Assembly (NCBI RefSeq): GCF_048323655.1
Contig: NZ_JBLUWW010000006.1
Span: forward strand, 248,001 to 312,000
Source: Salinimicrobium soli
Lineage (GTDB): Bacteria > Bacteroidota > Bacteroidia > Flavobacteriales > Flavobacteriaceae
Length of the DNA: 64,000 nt
Direction of reading: 5' to 3'
The stretch's first letter is position 1. Every line of letters starts with the position of its first letter. Positions 59,839-64,000 of this stretch are shown here, piece by piece. The translations under genes and the position numbers were made by a program. The notes under the pieces are model-generated. The model made no database searches and was not told the DNA's origin. It saw nothing but the letters and a program-made list of their open reading frames with translations.

Positions 59839-60261
59839 TTATGGCAGGGATTCCAGCTTCTTTTTCTGTTTCAACAGAACTTCAAGTGTTGAAGGTGGAA
59901 TATCCTGGTTATAAAGTGTATCGTAATAAAGTTTTATATTTTTCTTTTCCTTCTCGTAACACACTTTCAGATTAGGATCATTAAAGGTGTTTCGTGCGAG
60001 GTAATCCAATTTCAAAAAGATAGGCAGGAAATTCAGTATAGCGATGCCTAATCGGGAATCCTGTAGAGAATTCCTGATATTGAAAAGAAGCCGCCTGATC
60101 TCCAATTTGGCTTTTTCTCTTATTTCTATAAGACGTGAAATATTGTCTGCCAGGTCTTTTTCTTCCTTGGGCAGGTCATAATACAAGACGTAGTACATCT
60201 GTAGGAGATGGTCGTTGGATAGGTCAAGTCGCAATAGCTGAGAGTAGAGTTGGAACTGCAT
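59839..60261 (-). CDS. Hypothetical helical protein
   Basis: A 141-residue protein, nearly all alpha-helical by eye, rich in Leu/Lys/Arg, with Y-Y-V-L-Y-Y-D-L-P and R-L-I-E-I-R-E-K-A-K-L-E-I-R-R-L as visible helices. It has no signal peptide or Cys pair and no family I recognise. The ATG at 60261 is chosen; a TTG 6 bp upstream is in frame. Downstream, on the minus strand, are the three hairpins. It lies next to the tRNA arrays, where it could be part of an accessory insertion; this is a guess. Confidence 0.6.
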   Translation of the reverse strand: MQFQLYSQLLRLDLSNDHLLQMYYVLYYDLPKEEKDLADNISRLIEIREKAKLEIRRLLFNIRNSLQDSRLGIAILNFLPIFLKLDYLARNTFNDPNLKVCYEKEKKNIKLYYDTLYNQDIPPSTLEVLLKQKKKLESLP

Positions 60262-60458
60262 AATCAATTACATATTAGAAGGAACTTTTACTATCATAAA
60301 AATAGCAATTAAATGCCCTTCTTGATCTTGTAAAAAATTGATTAACAATAATTTATCTTTTGAGTCAGAGAAATTGTAAGAAAGGTGAAATTTTTAAGAG
60401 GTGGCAGTTTTTTCCTACTAAAGACGCGAGATAAAATCGATAAAGGGAAAGAAAAAAG

Positions 60459-61360
60459 AATTGCCCAGAGCGGACCCGAAACTCCCTGTCGGCAGAAGGG
60501 GGCGGACCCCTTTTTTCATTTGCAAAACGGCAAATTTTATATCCTTTGGTTAGTAAACATTTATAGTATTCGATCTTTTAGACCTGCCTATCGTGTAAAA
60601 AAATCCTAAAAATTTCCATTTGAATTTTCAGGGTCACTGGTGCCCAGAGCGCGACTCGAACCTGCCTGTCGGCAGATAAGCCCACACGCCCTCTAATATT
60701 TTTTATAGGTTAGATTTTGTATCCTTGATTTACTAATCTTTTATAGAAATCGATCTGCCAGACCTACCCTCAGGAAAAAAAACCTAAAAATTCCCATTTG
60801 AATTTTCAGGTTCACCGGTGCCCAGAGCGGGACTCGAACCTGCCTGCCGGCAGGCAGGCCCGCACGTCCTTCAATATGTTTTATAGGTTAGATTTTGTAT
60901 CCTTTTTGTACTAATCTTTTAAAGAAATCGATCTGCCAGACTTACCCTCAGGAAATAAAGAAACCCTAAAAATTCCCATTTGAATTTTCAGGGTCACTGG
61001 TGCCCAGAGCGGGACTCGAACCTGCCTGCCGGCAGGCAGGCCCGCACGTCCTCTAATATGTTTTATAGGTTAGATTTTGTATCCTTTATGTACTATTCTT
61101 TATAGAAATCGATCTGCCAGACCTACTTACAGAGAATAAAAAAACCCTAAAAATTCCCGTGTGAATTTCTAGGGTTACTGGTGCCCAGAGCGGGACTCGA
61201 ACCTGCCTGCCGGCAGGCAGGCCCGCACGCCTTCTAATATGTTTTATAGGTTAGATTTTGTATCCTTTTTGTACTAATCTTTTAAAGAAATCGATCTGCC
61301 AGGCCTACCTACAGGGAATAAAAAAACCCTAAAAATTCCCATTTGAATTTTCAGGGTTAC
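60459..61360. repeat. Tandem array of tRNA-Leu 3'-end units (five partial copies)
   Basis: Five partial units begin at about 60459, 60638, 60816, 60998 and 61179, and the intact tRNA begins at 61361, a period of 178-182 bp. Each starts with the tRNA-Leu 3' end (GGTGCCCAGAGCGGGACTC on this strand). Copies 60816, 60998 and 61179 then carry a 20-bp perfect palindrome (core TGCCTGCCGGCAGGCA) in the T arm, at 60839-60858, 61021-61040 and 61202-61221. Each ends in its own copy of the tRNA terminator. The farthest copies (60459, 60638) are most degenerate. The 5' half of the tRNA is absent. Confidence 0.92.
61319..61358 (-). terminator. Terminator of tRNA-Leu transcript
   Basis: The stem AACCCTAAAAATTC / GAATTTTCAGGGTT has one wobble, with an A run that becomes a U run on this strand. 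The same hairpin is repeated near 61138-61177, 60961-60996, 60779-60814 and 60598-60636 in the array units. Confidence 0.85.
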
Positions 61361-61447
61361 TGGTGCCCAGAGCGGGACTCGAACCCGCACGCCCTAATGG
61401 ACACATGGCCCTCAACCATGCCTGTCTACCAGTTCCAGCACCTGGGC
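61361..61447 (-). tRNA. tRNA-Leu (GAG)
   Basis: An 87-nt class II tRNA with encoded CCA. The acceptor is GCCCAGG / CTGGGC. The anticodon stem CATGG / CCATG holds the loop TTGAGGG, giving anticodon GAG. It has a long variable arm and a T loop TTCGAGT. It is the last gene of a tRNA-Lys, tRNA-Lys, tRNA-Leu series on this strand and is followed by terminator copies. Confidence 0.95.
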
Positions 61448-61540
61448 ATTCTATAATTTATTTTCTGTTGTGGAGTGGTTTCTGAAAGAGCTGAGAGCCT
61501 TCTGATGTACCACTTTTTCAGAAAATAAAGGATAAGAAAG

Positions 61541-61613
61541 TGACCTGGCTGGGATTCGAACCCAGGACCCTCTCCTTAAAAGGGAGATGCTCTACCAGCT
61601 GAGCTACCAGGTC
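61541..61613 (-). tRNA. tRNA-Lys (TTT), downstream copy
   Basis: A 73-nt cloverleaf with acceptor GACCTGG / CCAGGTC, D arm GCTCAGCTGGTAGAGC, anticodon stem TCTCC / GGAGA and loop CTTTTAA (anticodon TTT), and T loop TTCGAAT. No encoded CCA. It differs from the upstream copy at the acceptor end and in one D-loop base. Confidence 0.95.
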
Positions 61614-61636
61614 AGGATTTTTAAGAACAAATTTTG

Positions 61637-61826
61637 TGATCTGGCTGGGGCTTCCCTCGACTTCGCTTCAGTTTCTTTCAGCTTCACTCGGGACAGGCTT
61701 CTCGCCCAACAAATCAGTAATTCAAATTTCGTGATCTGGCTGGGGCTTCCCTCGATTTCGCTTCAATTTCTTTCAGCTTCGCTCGGGACAGGCTTCTCGC
61801 CCAACAAATCAGTACTTCTAATTTCG
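61637..61826. repeat. Two exact-period (95-bp) copies of a tRNA-Lys 3'-end unit
   Basis: Units begin at 61637 and 61732, and the tRNA-Lys 3' end itself begins at 61827, so the spacing is 95 bp twice. Each starts with about 17 bases of the tRNA-Lys 3' end (TGATCTGGCTGGGGCT), followed by a CGACTTCGCTTCAG-type tail and ACAAATCAGTA. The tail resembles dispersed CCCTCGACTTCGCT repeats. No gene: an 80-codon frame here is an artefact. Confidence 0.92.
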
Positions 61827-61899
61827 TGATCTGGCTGGGGCTCGAACCCAGGACCCTCTCCTTAAAAGGGAGATGCTCTACCAACTGAGCTACCAGATC
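61827..61899 (-). tRNA. tRNA-Lys (TTT), upstream copy
   Basis: A 73-nt cloverleaf with acceptor GATCTGG / CCAGATC, D arm GCTCAGTTGGTAGAGC, the same anticodon arm (loop CTTTTAA, anticodon TTT) and T loop TTCGAGC. No encoded CCA. It is the first tRNA after the promoter at 61930. The 95-bp units copied from its 3' end lie between it and the second tRNA-Lys. Confidence 0.95.
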
Positions 61900-61929
61900 T
61901 GGCTTATTGCATTTTTGCTAATGCGGGTG

Positions 61930-61959
61930 CAAATATACCCACATTAATTTATTTTTCAA
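61930..61959 (-). promoter_or_regulatory. Promoter of tRNA series (TTG-N19-TATATTTG)
   Basis: On the minus strand TATATTTG is at 61937-61930, with TTG at 61959-61957 19 bp upstream. It lies 30 bp before the first tRNA-Lys and probably drives all three tRNAs. Confidence 0.7.
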
Positions 61960-61972
61960 GAACAAATTGACA

Positions 61973-61980
61973 TAAATTTG
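61973..61980 (+). promoter_or_regulatory. TAnnTTTG promoter element for aroK
   Basis: TAAATTTG lies 52 bp before the aroK ATG, back to back with the tRNA promoter. Confidence 0.55.
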
Positions 61981-62032
61981 TGCGACGTTTAAAAGAGGGA
62001 GATAAACCCTCTAAAAATCATTGGTTTAAGGT

Positions 62033-62554
62033 ATGAAAATAATTTTATCAGGTTACATGGGATCGGGAAAAACGGTGGTTGGCAAGTCGCTGGCAGAAAA
62101 AATCGGCGTCAAATACATGGACCTTGATGAAGAAATAAGCAAGTGGGAAGGAAAAAACATTCCTGATATTTTTAAGGAGTCAGGAGAGATCTATTTCAGA
62201 AGAAAAGAAGGTGAAGTGCTTCAGGAAATACTCAAAAATGACAATTCTGTTGTGCTTTCTTTAGGGGGAGGCACACCCTGTTACGGTAAAAACCTCCAGC
62301 TGATTAAAGATGATGAGGATTCGGTGCTTATTTACCTTAAAACCGATCTGCAGGAGCTTTTAAGAAGACTTTCCGAAGAGAAAGATCAGAGACCGGTCAT
62401 AAGTCATCTAGGTTCTTTTGAAGCTCTTGAAGATTTTGTGCGGAAACATTTGTACGAACGTTCCTTTTACTACAACCAGAGTGAAATTATTCTCTCAACA
62501 GAGGGTAAGTCAGTAGAAGAAGTGGTAAACGCGATCTCCGAAAAATTAAAGTAG
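62033..62554 (+). CDS. aroK: Shikimate kinase
   Basis: A 173-residue P-loop kinase with Walker A G-Y-M-G-S-G-K-T at 7-14, the shikimate-binding D-L-D-E near 32-35, S-L-G-G-G-T near 78-83 and R in K-D-Q-R-P-V near 117. It phosphorylates shikimate in aromatic amino-acid synthesis. The 3' end overlaps the convergent phosphoribosyltransferase gene by 9 bp. Confidence 0.94.
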   Translation: MKIILSGYMGSGKTVVGKSLAEKIGVKYMDLDEEISKWEGKNIPDIFKESGEIYFRRKEGEVLQEILKNDNSVVLSLGGGTPCYGKNLQLIKDDEDSVLIYLKTDLQELLRRLSEEKDQRPVISHLGSFEALEDFVRKHLYERSFYYNQSEIILSTEGKSVEEVVNAISEKLK

Positions 62555-63049
62555 TTCCACCCGACTATCTTCTTTCTCGAATAATACTTCTACGTGTTCA
62601 TGAATGGAAGTGGAGAGGGAGATCCCTTTAAAATCAGCTTTTACAGGGTATTTTTTATGGCTTCGGTCAACCAATACTGCAGTACGGAACTGCTTAAGAG
62701 GTACTTCCAGAAAATGTCGCACTCCATAGATCAGGGTGGTGCCTGAGTTGAGCACATCATCGATGAGTACGATAGATTTATTCTTATAATCTTCTGCCGC
62801 CATAGAAGTCTCTACCTTTTCCAGCGGATTTCCCTTATTAATCCTTACCTCACAAAGTTCAACCTGGAGCTCCGAGATATTTTGCAGCTCCTCTTTCAAT
62901 ATTTTGGCTAGTTGGAATCCATTTGTGGCAATTCCCGCCAGGACTACTGCCTCTTCATTTACATTGCTTTCATAGATCTGGTAAGCGATCCTTTTTATCT
63001 TGTGGCTAATCTCGATGTGGTTGAGAATGGAAACAGAAGCTTTTTTCAT
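62546..63049 (-). CDS. Phosphoribosyltransferase family protein (PyrR-like)
   Basis: The protein has 167 residues. The PRPP-binding motif is I-V-L-I-D-D-V-L-N-S-G-T-T at about 93-105, preceded by A-G-I-A-T-N-G near 38-44. The fold and length fit PyrR/uracil phosphoribosyltransferase proteins, which regulate or salvage pyrimidines. It is not possible to say which without an RNA-binding check. The TATCTTTG promoter element on this strand is at 63071-63064, 15 bp upstream. Confidence 0.85.
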   Translation of the reverse strand: MKKASVSILNHIEISHKIKRIAYQIYESNVNEEAVVLAGIATNGFQLAKILKEELQNISELQVELCEVRINKGNPLEKVETSMAAEDYKNKSIVLIDDVLNSGTTLIYGVRHFLEVPLKQFRTAVLVDRSHKKYPVKADFKGISLSTSIHEHVEVLFEKEDSRVELL

Positions 63050-63063
63050 GAAGAATGTTTTCT

Positions 63064-63071
63064 CAAAGATA
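63064..63071 (-). promoter_or_regulatory. TAnnTTTG promoter element for the phosphoribosyltransferase gene
   Basis: The minus strand reads TATCTTTG 15 bp before the ATG. The TTTTTG of a half copy of the 19-nt repeat (63087-63094) lies 16 bp upstream and could be the -33 element. Confidence 0.6.
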
Positions 63072-63114
63072 AAAAATAAGACGGTGTCAAAAATGCCTTT
63101 TTTAGGTGTAACAG

Positions 63115-63513
63115 TTAGTTGTCTTTTTCTTCCTCATTTTCGTTTTCGGGAGCTTCAAACCAGTCATCCAATTCCCTTCGGTCTTTTTTGGTGGGACGGC
63201 CCGTTCCTTTTTTACGGTAGTAATCTCTGGAGTATTTGAGTAGTTCCAGTTTTGCGAACTCTTCTTTGGGAGTTATATCGTTGATGTAAAGATTGACAAG
63301 TTTAGCTCCAACGCGACTTTGAGGTAGGTCGAGCACTTCCAGCTCATAATTGATCTGATTCTTACGAACTACTATCTTATCTCCGGGGAATACTTCCCTG
63401 GAAGGTTTAATAATTGCATCCTGCACCCTTACTTTTCCCTGTTTACATGCTTCTGTGGCTATACTTCTGGTCTTGAAATATCGAACGCACCATAAAAACT
63501 TGTCAACTCTCAT
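63115..63513 (-). CDS. S4-domain RNA-binding protein (Hsp15-like)
   Basis: The protein has 132 residues. An S4 domain opens with R-V-D-K-F-L-W-C-V-R-Y-F-K-T-R near 2-16 and has K-V-R-V-Q-D-A near 28-34. A Lys/Arg-rich stretch (Y-R-K-K-G-T-G-R-P-T-K-K-D-R-R) and an acidic Glu/Asp tail follow. Hsp15-type proteins bind stalled 50S-tRNA complexes. It starts at 63513, divergent from the lipoprotein gene at 63593. Confidence 0.92.
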   Translation of the reverse strand: MRVDKFLWCVRYFKTRSIATEACKQGKVRVQDAIIKPSREVFPGDKIVVRKNQINYELEVLDLPQSRVGAKLVNLYINDITPKEEFAKLELLKYSRDYYRKKGTGRPTKKDRRELDDWFEAPENENEEEKDN

Positions 63514-63592
63514 ACTTTTTGCAGTAAAACTCGTTTATTAATCAGCAAAAATACAAGAATATTGTATCTTGCGGCCCTAAAATCACAGTTTG

Positions 63593-64000
63593 ATGAGATT
63601 GAATAAATATTTGTTTGCCTCCCTTATTTTAGCCGTTGCACTTTTTTCCTGTAACAAAGAAGATGACGGTCCTGTAACAGTTCCTGAAAGAGATCGCTCT
63701 GAACAGGAAGCTACAGATCAGGAAGTGCTTTTAGAATACCTGCAGACACATTTTTACAACTACGAAGATTTCGAGAATCCTTCAGAATCATTTGATTACC
63801 AGGTGCGAATTGATACCATCAATGAAGCTAATGCCGATAAGACTCCTTTAATCGAATCGAATCTTCTGGAAACAAAAACGGTCACCTGGGAAGGAGTGGA
63901 TTACACTATGTACATTCTTAAGGTGAGAGAAGGAGTGAAAGACCAGCCTAAGTTTACCGATTCTACCCTGGTTTCATATCGTGGAGAATTGTTAAACCAG
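63593..64000 (+). CDS. Partial CDS, FKBP-type peptidyl-prolyl isomerase lipoprotein
   Basis: The first 136 codons of a gene cut by the window edge. A signal with lipobox A-L-F-S-C (Cys20) is followed by an acidic linker (N-K-E-D-D-G) and, from about residue 110, the start of an FKBP domain (L-V-S-Y-R-G-E-L-L-N). Before it is a helical dimerisation-like region (E-V-L-L-E-Y-L-Q-T-H-F-Y-N-Y). A TATCTTG element at 63564-63570 lies 22 bp before the ATG. The rest of the protein is outside the window. Confidence 0.85.
   Translation, partial: MRLNKYLFASLILAVALFSCNKEDDGPVTVPERDRSEQEATDQEVLLEYLQTHFYNYEDFENPSESFDYQVRIDTINEANADKTPLIESNLLETKTVTWEGVDYTMYILKVREGVKDQPKFTDSTLVSYRGELLNQ

Noticed and set aside
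60385..60609. 74-codon open frame on the + strand
   Set aside because: It lies across the degenerate end of the tRNA-Leu array, starts just downstream of an unrelated leader and resembles no protein.
60459..61360. tRNA-Leu 3' units considered as functional tRNA genes
   Set aside because: They lack the 5' half, anticodon arm and D arm, so none can fold as a full tRNA.
61587..61829. 80-codon open frame over the tRNA-Lys units
   Set aside because: It overlaps two tRNA genes and the 95-bp repeats; the open frame follows from the repeat composition.
1..64000. Prophage, insertion sequence or transposon
   Set aside because: No transposase, integrase, capsid or terminase motif was seen in any frame examined, so the tRNA arrays have no element attached in the window.

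Overview
The window reads as a chromosomal segment of a marine-type Flavobacteriaceae (Bacteroidota), close in character to Gramella/Salegentibacter relatives; the genus is inference. The evidence is the repeated promoter element TAnnTTTG (Bacteroidota primary sigma factor) before many genes, the scarcity of Shine-Dalgarno sequences, lineage-typical genes (PUR/DUF3276 protein, long NusB, RecQ with a C-terminal extension, leucine dehydrogenase, TonB receptor with a carboxypeptidase-like N-terminal domain) and many ATG-overlap gene junctions. No phage, insertion sequence or CRISPR was seen.

Layout. 1-16800 is the distal part of a surface polysaccharide cluster on the + strand: a cut-off sulfotransferase-like end, three methyltransferases, a NeuB-type nonulosonic acid synthase, seven glycosyltransferases, an asparagine-synthase-like amidotransferase without the usual Cys2, a Wzy/ligase-type membrane protein and the initiating polyprenyl-phosphate sugar transferase. 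16849-21035 is a Crp/Fnr regulator followed by a TolC/HlyD/ABC-permease export operon with an FNR-like box between them. 21132-31182 holds envelope and housekeeping genes (lnt, pssA, lptB, tatC, kdsD, recQ, a cyclophilin-FKBP fusion), interrupted by a four-helix-bundle gene and an array of about 89-bp repeats. 31264-47667 holds peroxiredoxin, thioredoxin-like, TonB receptor, M14 peptidase, MsbA-like exporter, leucine dehydrogenase, nusB, yajC, pepT, pyrD and a LysE-type exporter. 47795-51057 holds HMG-CoA lyase, an outer-membrane porin, an FMN-binding (SGAT motif) exported protein and a 4-TM membrane protein. 51212-59549 has guaB, ompH/skp, two SurA-like chaperones, a MoxR ATPase and aconitase. 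61361-61899 carries tRNA-Lys, tRNA-Lys and tRNA-Leu on the - strand, embedded in tandem arrays made from their own 3' ends. 62033-64000 has aroK, a phosphoribosyltransferase, an S4 protein and a cut-off FKBP lipoprotein.

The most unusual content: (i) the two tRNA-3'-end arrays, about 180-bp units after tRNA-Leu with a 20-bp palindrome in the T arm, and exact 95-bp spacing after a tRNA-Lys; (ii) the porin / flavinylated protein / 4-TM locus, whose porin promoter is bracketed by a 25-nt direct repeat that shares a 15-mer with the aconitase upstream region; (iii) a dispersed 19-nt inverted repeat, TCAAAAATGCCATTTTTGA and variants. Functional proposals for these are inference from sequence alone.
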